This document shows positions 40,849 through 54,300 of a stretch of 64,000 bases of DNA, piece after piece. A model generated the notes under the pieces. It did not search any database. It was not told the DNA's origin and was given only the letters and a program-made list of their open reading frames with translations. Both the position numbers and the translations under genes were made by a program. Source of the DNA: Trichomonas vaginalis G3 (taxonomy: Eukaryota; Parabasalia; Trichomonadida; Trichomonadidae); the NCBI RefSeq assembly GCF_026262505.1, contig NC_067206.1, forward strand, positions 15,868,205-15,932,204. The letters run 5' to 3'. Every line of letters begins with the position of its first letter. The first letter of the stretch is position 1.

Positions 40849-43377
40849 TCACTTCTTAACAAAGTAATATGTGCTTCTTACACCACCATAGCTCAAACGT
40901 TTCTTTTCAAACATCGATTGAAACTTATTTTGAGCCATTGGCTTTAGTCTCTTTTTCTTCAAATACGCCAAGAAATCTTCTTCACATCTTTTCACTTCAT
41001 AGCCTTCTTTAAACTCCTCCTTGTTAAGTTCTATGAAATCCTTTATATCATTCTTTGTTGCAATGGCTTCTTCACGAACGACATCGTGAACTATTTCATC
41101 ATTGCATTCATGTATGACCTCCTCACTGTTCTCATGAACTATTTCAACACTGTTCTCATGAACGACCTCCTTACTGTCTTTCATAAGCGTTTCAAAGTCT
41201 CCTTTACTCATTACTTCAATCTCATGCTGTTCACAGTAGTACTTAAACTCACTGTATATGTCTTTGTTGTATGTTATATTGCTTCCCATGTACTCCATGA
41301 ATTTTTCAAGCACTTCCTCATAATTCACTGTTTCTTTCTTTCCACGACCTTCTAATATCATACTTGCTTCGTAAATATAACTTCTTGCAGAACCGTCTCG
41401 CTTTCTACTTCTCTTCACAAATTCTCTCATCTTGCCGCCAAATACATTTGAACTACATGCAAAGAATTCATTCTCCTTCGCAAATTCTTTATATCTTCTG
41501 TAGCACTCTGTACAATTCCATCCGGATACAAACTTTTCATAGAACTCCTCGTAAAACATTTGGTAAGGTGTTTTGTTCATTTCGATGAGTTCTTGTTTAG
41601 CCCTGGTGAATGGTATCTTCCTTACATCAAATTCACTTAAATCTTTCTTCATGAAGTACGTCAGTAAGTTTGAATAAAACTCTTCATTAAAGCTTTCAAT
41701 GAGATTTGAGAAATATTCGTAATTTCCTTTGTATCTGCTGCTTACGTCAATGACAACAAATCTTCTGTCGTCTTTGTCAATCTTTACTGAGTTGAAGTTG
41801 TTAGATATCATGATGATATTACAAACATTCTCTATCTTTCTTACTGGCTGACACTTCTGATTTAAGTCCAACTGAGTCTCTGTTACTATTGACTTTAGTG
41901 CGTCGTGGTTCATGACCTTAGACGTATCGCATGAGCTTAGTTCATTGCATACGATGAGCTTCATGTTCTCAATAGCAGCATTGAATCTACCAACCACATT
42001 CTCTATTGCCGTTATATTATTGTTGGCGTACTTGCTAATGAGCTCGCATAGAACATTACTAAGTACATTCTTACCAGTTCCTTGCTTTCCTGTTAACAAA
42101 AGTACTGTTCCAGTCTTTCCACAAGGATTTTGAACGATGTAGGCGAACCAGTTCAAAACATACTCATAAAGCTCTTCATCCTCATTACATATGACATCGT
42201 GAACATGTTTCAAATATCCTTCAATAATGCATTCATCTACTTCATTCAGTACCTCATACTCATATCCTCTGAAATAGCTGTAAATGTCATCTCTTTCGTC
42301 AAAGAATCTCATGCCTGACTTCATAAGATAGTTCTTGTTCTGACCCGCTTCATAAATCATCAGTGCGTTCACATCCTTCTCTTCAATACGTCCTACATAA
42401 ACACTCTTCATGAGCTTATTAAATTCCTTGCTATCTACTGACACAAGTGTTGTTGTGTCTCGTATTCCATCATAATCTTTCACTAGATATGTCATACATG
42501 CTCCGTCAATAACGACAACACATCTTCTTAAGTCATTTATAACACTAGCTATGTCAATACCTTCTTCACTCATGTACTTATTTCTCCTCAAGTCCTTTAG
42601 TGTGAAAGTGTCTCTAAGTTCTATTTCAAGCAATTCATTTACACATCCTTTGCAATACTTCTCTATAAAATATTTCTGTCGTTCTTTACTAAGTTTCTTA
42701 ACAGCTCTGAAGAACCATGTGTTTTGACTCAAACATCCTTCACAACTTCTCTCATTCATTCCTAGTTCTTTCATGTCATTATCTTCAACCTCTATGGTCT
42801 CATTGACTAAGGTCAAAGGGTTCTTAGTCATTGCTGGTCTTATCTGAAACAATGTTTGTGCAACAGGTTTAACTAGTTCAGCAACGTCCTTCCTTAATAT
42901 GAATAGCTGTTTCCACTCATCTTTGCTAACAGTTCTTTCATAACCACTGACAGTAATGATTTCATTTGCTGACCTTAGACACTTATGTTCTATCATTTGT
43001 ATTGCTTTTGTGTAAGGCTTTCGTGAGCATAGGTTGTATATGTCATTCCTGCAATGTTCATTCATGCCAATAGTACTAAATCCTTTCTTTGCTGTTGAGT
43101 GCATAATATCCATTAGTTCCTGTGTTCGTATTGCTGTCTCATAAAATACAACAAGACCTTTGTCATCTATGACGTACTTACCGAAAACATTGCTTATATT
43201 CTTTAACCATGAAATAACATCCTCATTCATGCTGTCAAACATGAAGTAAGGTCTTACATACTCTTCACTTATAAGATACTCCACAAAATACTTGTTAAGC
43301 TCTATGTCCTCGTGAGCGATTTCATTAGGTTTGATATTAGTTCCTTTTGTCATTGCTGTCATGTACTTCACTCTCAT
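40849..43377 (-). CDS. D5-like SF3 helicase (DUF5906-type primase-helicase)
   Basis: About 842 residues from the ATG at 43377; the frame is also open four codons upstream from TTG, giving the residue numbers used here. The N-terminal ~400 residues include two CxxC pairs (SCEGC ~216-219, YCKGC ~246-249), a possible zinc ribbon. The SF3 core follows: Walker A GKQGTGKN (434-441), FNAAIENMKLIVCNELSS as motif B, sensor IIMISNNF (525-532) and Arg-finger DDRRFVVID (540-548). A repetitive VVHENS/VIHEC linker (~700-745) precedes a C-terminal domain. Family role: unwinding and initiating replication of viral or plasmid DNA. It looks whole. Not a known Polinton gene. Confidence 0.88.
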   Translation of the reverse strand: MRVKYMTAMTKGTNIKPNEIAHEDIELNKYFVEYLISEEYVRPYFMFDSMNEDVISWLKNISNVFGKYVIDDKGLVVFYETAIRTQELMDIMHSTAKKGFSTIGMNEHCRNDIYNLCSRKPYTKAIQMIEHKCLRSANEIITVSGYERTVSKDEWKQLFILRKDVAELVKPVAQTLFQIRPAMTKNPLTLVNETIEVEDNDMKELGMNERSCEGCLSQNTWFFRAVKKLSKERQKYFIEKYCKGCVNELLEIELRDTFTLKDLRRNKYMSEEGIDIASVINDLRRCVVVIDGACMTYLVKDYDGIRDTTTLVSVDSKEFNKLMKSVYVGRIEEKDVNALMIYEAGQNKNYLMKSGMRFFDERDDIYSYFRGYEYEVLNEVDECIIEGYLKHVHDVICNEDEELYEYVLNWFAYIVQNPCGKTGTVLLLTGKQGTGKNVLSNVLCELISKYANNNITAIENVVGRFNAAIENMKLIVCNELSSCDTSKVMNHDALKSIVTETQLDLNQKCQPVRKIENVCNIIMISNNFNSVKIDKDDRRFVVIDVSSRYKGNYEYFSNLIESFNEEFYSNLLTYFMKKDLSEFDVRKIPFTRAKQELIEMNKTPYQMFYEEFYEKFVSGWNCTECYRRYKEFAKENEFFACSSNVFGGKMREFVKRSRKRDGSARSYIYEASMILEGRGKKETVNYEEVLEKFMEYMGSNITYNKDIYSEFKYYCEQHEIEVMSKGDFETLMKDSKEVVHENSVEIVHENSEEVIHECNDEIVHDVVREEAIATKNDIKDFIELNKEEFKEGYEVKRCEEDFLAYLKKKRLKPMAQNKFQSMFEKKRLSYGGVRSTYYFVKK

Positions 43378-43477
43378 AGTTCCTTTCAATAGCGTAAAAA
43401 TACTTCATTGTTTCATAACTGCTCTAAATTCTGTTCAAAATTCGTACAACATAACTTTTTAACATTAGTGAAATAAC
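43378..43477. promoter_or_regulatory. Divergent promoter between helicase and HNH genes
   Basis: 100 bp separate two oppositely transcribed genes, so both promoters lie here. The HNH side contains AACATTAGTGAAATAACATG. The usual TATAAATG motif is not evident for the helicase. Confidence 0.45.
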
Positions 43478-44182
43478 ATGAGCGAAACAACAACATCTAA
43501 CATTACAGAAGAAGTCAATGACAATGCCGATGAAAACATTACAGAAGGAGCTAGTGAAAATATTGACGAGTTCAGTGAGGAAGAAGATATTGAAGACGTC
43601 AATGAGAACGTTAGTGGGGAACAAACTCAATGGGAAACATTGAGAAATCATGAAGATTATGAGATTTGTACGACATATCCTTTTACTATTCGTCGAAAGA
43701 AAGACAAACATATTATGAGTGAATGCTTAAATAATTATGGTTATATTGTGCTTAGTTTAAACAACAAAATGCATTTAAAGCATAGAATTATTGCAGAACA
43801 GTGGATTGAAAATCCAAACAATTTGAAAGAAATAGACCATATAAATCATGATAGAACGGACAACAGAATCTCAAACCTTCGTTGGTGTTCTAGATCTGAA
43901 AACAATAGAAATAAAAGCAAGTATGGCGATATAGTTTATGAGTTCGTTGATGAAATATCTGACGAAGCTGTTGAAATAACAGATTATGGTAAGCATTCGT
44001 TTGAGTTCTACTACTATGTTGAGAATGAAGACGCATTCTATTATTATACAGGTCCTAACTATCGAAAACTTCATATAAACTTTACAAAAACAGGTGCTGC
44101 TTATGTTTGTATGATAGATACAGAAAACAAGAGTGTAATTTTATTCATAAACAAATTCAAACGCTTGTACGGCTTCATGTAG
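43478..44182 (+). CDS. NUMOD4/HNH homing-type endonuclease (234 aa)
   Basis: The acidic N-terminal ~50 residues repeat NITEE/ENITEG/ENVSGE. A NUMOD4-like segment follows (QWETLRNHEDYEICTTYPF, ~51-69). The HNH core has H102 (KHRIIAEQWI), D120-H121 (IDHINHDRTDN) and NRISNLRWCSRSENNRN. The ~85-residue C-terminal part is Tyr-rich and unassigned. Family role: site-specific DNA cleavage. The gene is whole, not inside an intron or intein, and sits beside the helicase as part of the element. Confidence 0.85.
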   Translation: MSETTTSNITEEVNDNADENITEGASENIDEFSEEEDIEDVNENVSGEQTQWETLRNHEDYEICTTYPFTIRRKKDKHIMSECLNNYGYIVLSLNNKMHLKHRIIAEQWIENPNNLKEIDHINHDRTDNRISNLRWCSRSENNRNKSKYGDIVYEFVDEISDEAVEITDYGKHSFEFYYYVENEDAFYYYTGPNYRKLHINFTKTGAAYVCMIDTENKSVILFINKFKRLYGFM

Positions 44183-45056
44183 GACAAACATTATTTTTCA
44201 ACACTAACGCCAACACTTAGGACAAACATTCATGACTAACATTACTTTATAACATAGACACTAACTTCATCGAAACTAAACGTAAATGTTTTGTCATGAT
44301 TTCTTCGTATATGTTTTGTTATGATTTCATCGTAAATGTTTTGTCAAAACTTCATCGTATATGTTTTGTCATGATTTCATCGTAAATGTTTTGTCATGAC
44401 TTCATCGTATATGTTTTGTCATGATTTCATCGTAAATGTTTTGTCATGACTTCATCGTAAATGTTTTGTTATGACTTCATCGTAAATGTTTTGTCATGAT
44501 TTCTTCGTATATGTTTTGTTATGACTTCATCGTATATGCTTTGTCAAAACTTCATCGAAACTAAACGTAAATGTTTTGTTATGATTTCATCGAAACTAAA
44601 CGTAAATGTTTTGTCATGATTTCTTCGTATATGTTTTGTCATGATTTCATCGTAAATGCTTTGTCGAACTTAAACGTAAATGTTTTCAGTGTCACCACGT
44701 CACCATGTCACCAGGTTATTTAACTTCTCTTAAAATTACTGACAACATGACATTTTGACAACAGTCCAGGAAATAAATTTTATCGTTTATGTTTACGTTA
44801 ATGTTTTCATTAATGATTTCGTAAATGTTTTGTCATGACTTCATCGTATATGCTTTGTCATGATTTCATCGTATATGCTTTGTTATGATTTCATCGTATA
44901 TGCTTTGTTATGACTTCATCGTATATGCTTTGTCGAACTTAAACATAAATATTTTGTCATGATTTCATCGAAACTAAACGTAAACACTTTGTCATGACTT
45001 CATCGTATATGTTTTGTCATGATTTCATCGTAATGAGTGTAAATGACCCAAAAATA

Positions 45057-45115
45057 TATTTTAGGTGAAGAGGTGAGATTTCACCTCTTTTTTCACCTGT
45101 TTTTTCACCCTCATG
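45057..45115 (+). other. Five-arm motif, GGTGA/TCACC variant
   Basis: AGGTGA (45063, 45071), TCACCT (45081, 45093), TCACCC (45105). Same architecture as the GGGTAG form with every arm changed to match. Further copies of this variant start at 48594 and, inverted, at about 55225-55275; a fourth is at 62860. Confidence 0.7.
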
Positions 45116-45256
45116 AATTTTCATGAATTTTCATGAATTTTATATATTAATGTTTTCGTTAAGCCACTTTGTGCCGTCAGTCAGTCAGTCAGTTTAGGAA
45201 AGACTTTAGAAAGTTGTTGGAAAATAAGTCCTGGGAAGAGTATTATAAGGCGTTTT

Positions 45257-45511
45257 GTGAAGAATATAGCAACAGTCCGAATTCCGGCGGTTGCTTTTTA
45301 TACAAAATTCATGCAGGAAATTCTTGAGTTTTGGTTGAAAGAATACGGTCGAGCCAAAAGTGGCTCAACCTCAAAACAAGCATTTTATGAGCTTACTAAG
45401 GGCGTTATGAATGAATTCAAAGGTATTTACATACATCCTGACCTCGTTCATTTTGTTGCTGAATTCAGCAAAAATAATGTTTCGGGTAGAAGGGTAGATC
45501 TAACCCGATAA
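45257..45511 (+). pseudogene. KilA-N-like fragment, copy 1 (fossil)
   Basis: 84 codons with no ATG start (opens at GTG). The C-terminal half, SKQAFYELTKGV...GIYIHPDLVHFVAEF, resembles the conserved end of KilA-N domains, DNA-binding modules of large DNA viruses and phages. The last residues run into a five-arm motif. Broken; part of the array super-unit. Confidence 0.5.
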
Positions 45512-45536
45512 CTACCCTCTTTCCTACCCTCGTGAA
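45477..45536 (+). other. Five-arm motif, GGGTAG variant, first of the array
   Basis: GGGTAG (45484, 45492), TAACCC (45501), CTACCC (45512, 45524), followed by CGTGAATTTACAC. Equivalent copies start at about 46299, 47149, 49015, 49829, 50680 and 51273 (partial). Inverted copies lie at about 51408-51453, 52275-52325, 53128-53175, 53972-54018 and 54820-54865. Confidence 0.75.
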
Positions 45537-48500
45537 TTTACACTAAAAATAATGTTTAGGTAGATGGTTTTTAGGTTATTCAATAATTAATTATTTTTGA
45601 AGAACTGAAGGTGTTACCATGTTACCATGTGCTACCAGGTTAATTAACTTCTCTTAAAATTACTGACAACATGACATTTTGACAACACAGCAGGATTAAT
45701 GCAAAAATAAATTCCAATCATACTTTATAAAACTTCATTTACAAGTATTTCATCGTAAATGTTTTGTTATGACTTCATCGAAACTAAACGTATATGTTTT
45801 GTCATGACTTCATCGTAAATGTTTTGTTATGACTTCATCGAAACTAAACGTATATGTTTTGTCATGACTTCATCGTATATGTTTTGTTATGACTTCATCG
45901 AAACTAAACGTATATGTTTTGTCATGACTTCATCGTATATGTTTTGTTATGACTTCATCGTATATGCTTTGTCAAACATAAACGTAAACACTTTGTCAAG
46001 ACTTCATCGAAACTAAACATAAATGCTTTGTCATGACTTCATCGTAAACTAAACGTAAATGCTTTGTCATGATTTCTTCGTAAATGTTTTGTCATGATTT
46101 CATCGAAACTAAACATAAATGCTTTGTCATGATTTCTTCGTATATGTTTTGTCAAAACTTCATCGTATATGTTTTGTCAAAACTTCATCGTATATGCTTT
46201 GTCAAAACTTCTTCGTATATGTTTTGTCATGACTTCTTCGTATATGCTTTGTCAAAACTTCATCGTAATGAGTGTAAATGACCCAAAAATAATGTTTCGG
46301 GTAGAAGGGTAGATCTAACCCGATAACTACCCTCTTTCCTACCCTCGTGAATTTACACTAAAAATAATGTTTAGGTAGATGGTTTTTAGGTTATTCAATA
46401 ATTAATTATTTTTGAAGAACTGAAGGTGTTACCATGTTACCATGTGCTACCAGGTTAATTAACTTCTCTTAAAATTACTGACAACATGACATTTTGACAA
46501 CACAGCAGGATTAATGCAAAAATAAATTCCAATCATACTTTATAAAACTTCATTTACAAGTATTTCATCGTAAATGTTTTGTTATGACTTCATCGAAACT
46601 AAACGTATATGTTTTGTCATGACTTCATCGTAAATGTTTTGTTATGACTTCATCGAAACTAAACGTATATGTTTTGTCATGACTTCATCGTATATGTTTT
46701 GTTATGACTTCATCGAAACTAAACGTATATGTTTTGTCATGACTTCATCGTATATGTTTTGTTATGACTTCATCGTATATGCTTTGTCAAACATAAACGT
46801 AAACACTTTGTCAAGACTTCATCGAAACTAAACATAAATGCTTTGTCATGACTTCATCGTAAACTAAACGTAAATGTTTTGTCATGATTTCTTCGTAAAC
46901 TAAACGTAAATGCTTTGTCATGATTTCTTCGTAAATGTTTTGTCATGATTTCATCGAAACTAAACATAAATGCTTTGTCATGATTTCTTCGTATATGTTT
47001 TGTCAAAACTTCATCGTATATGTTTTGTCAAAACTTCATCGTATATGCTTTGTCAAAACTTCTTCGTATATTTTTGTCATGACTTCTTCGTATATGCTTT
47101 GTCAAAACTTCATCGTAATGAGTGTAAATGACCCAAAAATAATGTTTCGGGTAGAAGGTAGATCTAACCCGATAACTACCCTCTTTCCTACCCTCGTGAA
47201 TTTACACTAAAAATAATGTTTAGGTAGATGGTTTTTAGGTTATTCAATAATTAATTATTTTTGAAGAACTGAAGGTGTTACCATGTTACCATGTGCTACC
47301 AGGTTAATTAACTTCTCTTAAAATTACTGACAACATGACATTTTGACAACACAGCAGGATTAATGCAAAAATAAATTCCAATCATACTTTATAAAACTTC
47401 ATTTACAAGTATTTCATCGTAAATGTTTTGTTATGACTTCATCGAAACTAAACGTATATGTTTTGTCATGACTTCATCGTAAATGTTTTGTTATGACTTC
47501 ATCGAAACTAAACGTATATGTTTTGTCATGACTTCATCGTATATGTTTTGTTATGACTTCATCGAAACTAAACGTATATGTTTTGTCATGACTTCATCGT
47601 ATATGTTTTGTTATGACTTCATCGTATATGCTTTGTCAAACATAAACGTAAACACTTTGTCAAGACTTCATCGAAACTAAACATAAATGCTTTGTCATGA
47701 CTTCATCGTAAACTAAACGTAAATGCTTTGTCATGATTTCTTCGTAAACTAAACGTAAATGCTTTGTCATGATTTCTTCGTAAATGTTTTGTCATGATTT
47801 CATCGAAACTAAACATAAATGCTTTGTCATGATTTCTTCGTATATGTTTTGTTATGATTTCATCGTAAATGTTTTGTCAAAACTTCATCGTATATGTTTT
47901 GTCATGATTTCATCGTAAATGTTTTGTCATGACTTCATCGTATATGTTTTGTCATGATTTCATCGTAAATGTTTTGTCATGACTTCATCGTAAATGTTTT
48001 GTTATGACTTCATCGTAAATGTTTTGTCATGATTTCTTCGTATATGTTTTGTTATGACTTCATCGTATATGCTTTGTCAAAACTTCATCGAAACTAAACG
48101 TAAATGTTTTGTTATGATTTCATCGAAACTAAACGTAAATGTTTTGTCATGATTTCTTCGTATATGTTTTGTCATGATTTCATCGTAAATGCTTTGTCGA
48201 ACTTAAACGTAAATGTTTTCAGTGTCACCACGTCACCATGTCACCAGGTTATTTAACTTCTCTTAAAATTACTGACAACATGACATTTTGACAACAGTCC
48301 AGGAAATAAATTTTATCGTTTATGTTTACGTTAATGTTTTCATTAATGATTTCGTAAATGTTTTGTCATGACTTCATCGTATATGCTTTGTCATGATTTC
48401 ATCGTATATGCTTTGTTATGATTTCATCGTATATGCTTTGTTATGACTTCATCGTATATGCTTTGTCGAACTTAAACATAAATATTTTGTCATGATTTCA

Positions 48501-48787
48501 TCGAAACTAAACGTAAACACTTTGTCATGACTTCATCGTATATTTTGTCATGATTTCATCGTAATGAGTGTAAATGACCCAAAAATATATTTTAGGTGAA
48601 GAGGTGAGATTTCACCTCTTTTTTCACCTGTTTTTTCACCCTCATGAATTTTCATGAATTTTCATGAATTTTATATATTAATGTTTTCGTTAAGCCACTT
48701 TGTGCCGTCAGTCAGTCAGTCAGTTTAGGAAAGACTTTAGAAAGTTGTTGGAAAATAAGTCCTGGGAAGAGTATTATAAGGCGTTTT

Positions 48788-49042
48788 GTGAAGAATATAG
48801 CAACAGTCCGAATTCCGGCGGTTGCTTTTTATACAAAATTCATGCAGGAAATTCTTGAGTTTTGGTTGAAAGAATACGGTCGAGCCAAAAGTGGCTCAAC
48901 CTCAAAACAAGCATTTTATGAGCTTACTAAGGGCGTTATGAATGAATTCAAAGGTATTTACATACATCCTGACCTCGTTCATTTTGTTGCTGAATTCAGC
49001 AAAAATAATGTTTCGGGTAGAAGGGTAGATCTAACCCGATAA
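48788..49042 (+). pseudogene. KilA-N-like fragment, copy 2 (fossil)
   Basis: Same 84 residues as copy 1, 3531 bp downstream. The shared upstream TCAG tetranucleotide run is at 48707-48723. Confidence 0.5.
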
Positions 49043-51308
49043 CTACCCTCTTTCCTACCCTCGTGAATTTACACTAAAAATAATGTTTAGGTAGATGGTT
49101 TTTAGGTTATTCAATAATTAATTATTTTTGAAGAACTGAAGGTGTTACCATGTTACCATGTGCTACCAGGTTAATTAACTTCTCTTAAAATTACTGACAA
49201 CATGACATTTTGACAACACAGCAGGATTAATGCAAAAATAAATTCCAATCATACTTTATAAAACTTCATTTACAAGTATTTCATCGTAAATGTTTTGTTA
49301 TGACTTCATCGAAACTAAACGTATATGTTTTGTCATGACTTCATCGTAAATGTTTTGTTATGACTTCATCGAAACTAAACGTATATGTTTTGTCATGACT
49401 TCATCGTATATGTTTTGTTATGACTTCATCGAAACTAAACGTATATGTTTTGTCATGACTTCATCGTATATGTTTTGTTATGACTTCATCGTATATGCTT
49501 TGTCAAACATAAACGTAAACACTTTGTCAAGACTTCATCGAAACTAAACATAAATGCTTTGTCATGACTTCATCGTAAACTAAACGTAAATGCTTTGTCA
49601 TGATTTCTTCGTAAATTTTTGTCATGATTTCATCGAAACTAAACATAAATGCTTTGTCATGATTTCTTCGTATATGTTTTGTCAAAACTTCATCGTATAT
49701 GTTTTGTCAAAACTTCATCGTATATGCTTTGTCAAAACTTCTTCGTATATGTTTTGTCATGACTTCTTCGTATATGCTTTGTCAAAACTTCATCGTAATG
49801 AGTGTAAATGACCCAAAAATAATGTTTCGGGTAGAAGGGTAGATCTAACCCGATAACTACCCTCTTTCCTACCCTCGTGAATTTACACTAAAAATAATGT
49901 TTAGGTAGATGGTTTTTAGGTTATTCAATAATTAATTATTTTTGAAGAACTGAAGGTGTTACCATGTTACCATGTGCTACCAGGTTAATTAACTTCTCTT
50001 AAAATTACTGACAACATGACATTTTGACAACACAGCAGGATTAATGCAAAAATAAATTCCAATCATACTTTATAAAACTTCATTTACAAGTATTTCATCG
50101 TAAATGTTTTGTTATGACTTCATCGAAACTAAACGTATATGTTTTGTCATGACTTCATCGTAAATGTTTTGTTATGACTTCATCGAAACTAAACGTATAT
50201 GTTTTGTCATGACTTCATCGTATATGTTTTGTTATGACTTCATCGAAACTAAACGTATATGTTTTGTCATGACTTCATCGTATATGTTTTGTTATGACTT
50301 CATCGTATATGCTTTGTCAAACATAAACGTAAACACTTTGTCAAGACTTCATCGAAACTAAACATAAATGCTTTGTCATGACTTCATCGTAAACTAAACG
50401 TAAATGTTTTGTCATGATTTCTTCGTAAACTAAACGTAAATGCTTTGTCATGATTTCTTCGTAAATGTTTTGTCATGATTTCATCGAAACTAAACATAAA
50501 TGCTTTGTCATGATTTCTTCGTATATGTTTTGTCAAAACTTCATCGTATATGTTTTGTCAAAACTTCATCGTATATGCTTTGTCAAAACTTCTTCGTATA
50601 TGTTTTGTCATGACTTCTTCGTATATGCTTTGTCAAAACTTCATCGTAATGAGTGTAAATGACCCAAAAATAATGTTTCGGGTAGAAGGGTAGATCTAAC
50701 CCGATAACTACCCTCTTTCCTACCCTCGTGAATTTACACTAAAAATAATGTTTAGGTAGATGGTTTTTAGGTTATTCAATAATTAATTATTTTTGAAGAA
50801 CTGAAGGTGTTACCATGTTACCATGTGCTACCAGGTTAATTAACTTCTCTTAAAATTACTGACAACATGACATTTTGACAACACAGCAGGATTAATGCAA
50901 AAATAAATTCCAATCATACTTTATAAAACTTCATTTACAAGTATTTCATCGTAAATGTTTTGTTATGACTTCATCGAAACTAAACGTAAATGTTTTGTCA
51001 TGACTTCATCGTAAACTAAACGTAAATGTTTTGTCATGACTTCATCGAACTTAAACGTAAATGTTTTGTTATGACATCATCGTATATGTTTTGTTATGAC
51101 TTCTTCGTAAACTAAACGTAAATGTTTTGTTATGACTTCATCGTATATGTTTTGTTATGACTTCTTCGTAAACTAAACGTAAATGTTTTGTCATGACTTC
51201 ATCGAACTTAAACGTAAATGTTTTGTCAAAACTTCATCGTAATGAGTGTAAATGACCCAAAAATAATGTTTCGGGTAGAAGGGTAGATCTAACCCGATAA
51301 CTACCCTC

Positions 51309-51390
51309 ATTTCATTCTATACACAATTTACATCATAGACGATTTAATAGATATAATACTTTACTGTTTCATCTGATATAAACATTATTT
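51309..51390. other. Unique centre of the array palindrome
   Basis: About 80 bp without array repeats (ATTTCATTCTATACACAATT...). The array reads in one direction before it and in the reverse complement after it. Either a true symmetry axis, such as two element ends facing each other, or a fold-back assembly join. Confidence 0.65.
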
Positions 51391-54300
51391 TTAGTGTAAA
51401 TTCACGAGGGTAGGAAAGAGGGTAGTTATCGGGTTAGATCTACCCTTCTACCCGAAACATTATTTTTGGGTCATTTACACTCATTACGATGAAGTTTTAC
51501 ACTCATTACGATGAAGTTTTGACAAAGCATATACGAAGAAGTCATGACAAAACATATACGAAGAAGTTTTGACAAAGCATATACGATGAAGTTTTGACAA
51601 AACATATACGATGAAGTTTTGACAAAACATATACGAAGAAATCATGAAAAAGCATTTATGTTTAGTTTCGATGAAATCATGACAAAACATTTACGAAGAA
51701 ATCATGACAAAGCATTTACGTTTAGTTTACGATGAAGTCATGACAAAACATTTACGTTTAGTATTACGATGAAGTCATGACAAAGCATTTATGTTTAGTT
51801 TCGATGAAGTCTTGACAAAGTGTTTACGTTTATGTTTGAACAAAGCATATACGATGAGTCATAACAAAACATATACGATGAAGTCATGACAAAACATATA
51901 CGTTTAGTTTCGATGAAGTCATAACAAAACATATACGATGAAGTCATGACAAAACATATACGTTTAGTTTCGATGAAGTCATAACAAAACATTTACGATG
52001 AAGTCATGACAAAACATATACGTTTAGTTTCGATGAAGTCATAACAAAAACATTTACGATGAAATACTTGTAAATGAAGTTTTATAAAGTATGATTGGAA
52101 TTTATTTTTGCATTAATCCTGCTGTGTGTCAAAATGTCATGTTGTCAGTAATTTTAAGAGAAGTTAATTAACCTGGTAGCACATGGTAACATGGTAAACA
52201 CCTTCAGTTCTTCAAAAATAATTAATTATTGAATAACCTAAAAACCATCTACCTAAACATTATTTTTAGTGTAAATTCACGAGGGTAGGAAGAGGGTAGT
52301 TATCGGGTTAGATCTACCCTTCTACCCGAAACATTATTTTTGGTCATTTACACTCATTACGATGAAGTTTGACAAAGCATATACGAAGAAGTCATGACAA
52401 AACATATACGAAGAAGTTTTGACAAAGCATATACGATGAAGTTTTGACAAAACATATACGATGAAGTTTTGACAAAACATATACGAAGAATCATGACAAA
52501 GCATTTATGTTTAGTTTCGATGAAATCATGACAAAACATTTACGAAGAAATCATGACAAAGCATTTACGTTTAGTTTACGAAGAAATCATGACAAACATT
52601 TACGTTTAGTTTACGATGAAGTCATGACAAAGCATTTATGTTTAGTTTCGATGAAGTCTTGACAAAGTGTTTACGTTTATGTTTGACAAAGCATATACGA
52701 TGAAGTCATAACAAAACATATACGATGAAGTCATGACAAAACATATACGTTTTAGTTTCGATGAAGTCATAACAAAACATATACGATGAAGTCATGACAA
52801 AACATATACGTTTAGTTTCGATGAAGTCATAACAAAACATTTACGATGAAGTCATGACAAAACATATACGTTTAGTTTCGATGAAGTCATAACAAAACAT
52901 TTACGATGAAATACTTGTAAATGAAGTTTTATAAAGTATGATTGGAATTTATTTTTGCATTAATCCTGCTGTGTTGTCAAAATGTCATGTTGTCAGTAAT
53001 TTTAAGAGAAGTTAATTAACCTGGTAGCACATGTAACATGGTAACACCTTCAGTTCTTCAAAAATAATTAATTATTGAATAACCTAAAAACCATCTACCT
53101 AAACATTATTTTTAGTGTAAATTCACGAGGGTAGGAAAGAGGGTAGTTATCGGGTTAGATCTACCCTTCTACCCGAAACATTATTTTTGGGTCATTTACA
53201 CTCATTACGATGAAGTTTTGACAAAGCATATACGAAGAAGTCATGACAAAACATATACGAAGAAGTTTTGACAAAGCATATACGATGAAGTTTTGACAAA
53301 ACATATACGATGAAGTTTTGACAAAACATATACGAAGAAATCATGACAAAGCATTTATGTTTAGTTTCGATGAAATCATGACAAAACATTTACGAAGAAA
53401 TCATGACAAAGCATTTACGTTTAGTTTACGAAGAAATCATGACAAAACATTTACGTTTAGTTTACGATGAAGTCATGACAAAGCATTTATGTTTAGTTTC
53501 GATGAGTCTTGACAAAGTGTTTACGTTTATGTTTGACAAAGCATATACGATGAAGTCATAACAAAACATATACGATGAAGTCATGACAAAACATATACGT
53601 TTAGTTTCGATGAAGTCATAACAAAACATATACGATGAAGTCATGACAAAACATATACGTTTAGTTTCGATGAAGTCATAACAAAACATTTACGATGAAG
53701 TCATGACAAAACATATACGTTTAGTTTCGATGAAGTCATAACAAAACATTTACGATGAAATACTTGTAAATGAAGTTTTATAAAGTATGATTGGAATTTA
53801 TTTTTGCATTAATCCTGCTGTGTTGTCAAAATGTCATGTTGTCAGTAATTTTAAGAGAAGTTAATTAACCTGGTAGCACATGGTAACATGGTAACACCTT
53901 CAGTTCTTCAAAAATAATTAATTGAATAACCTAAAAACCATCTACCTAAACATTATTTTTAGTGTAAATTCACGAGGGTAGGAGAGGGTAGTTATCGGGT
54001 TAGATCTACCCTTCTACCCGAAACATTATTTTTGGGTCATTTACACTCATTACGATGAAGTTTTGACAAAGCATATACGAAGAAGTCATGACAAAACATA
54101 TACGAAGAAGTTTTACAAAGCATATACGATGAAGTTTTGACAAACATATACGATGAAGTTTTGACAAAACATATACGAAGAAATCATGACAAAGCATTTA
54201 TGTTTAGTTTCGATGAAATCATGACAAAACATTTACGAAGAAATCATGACAAAGCATTTACGTTTAGTTTACGAAGAAATCATGACAAAACATTTACGTT

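Noticed and set aside
41086-42318. Plus-strand ORFs opposite the SF3 helicase
   Set aside because: Shadow frames of the helicase gene with no motif of their own.
45176-45192. TCAG tetranucleotide run as a separate regulatory feature
   Set aside because: Only four units long and copied with the super-unit; no evidence of length variation within this window.
44276-51308. CRISPR-like array
   Set aside because: Units are contiguous or carry the same insert; there are no unique spacers and no cas genes, and the sequence is eukaryotic.
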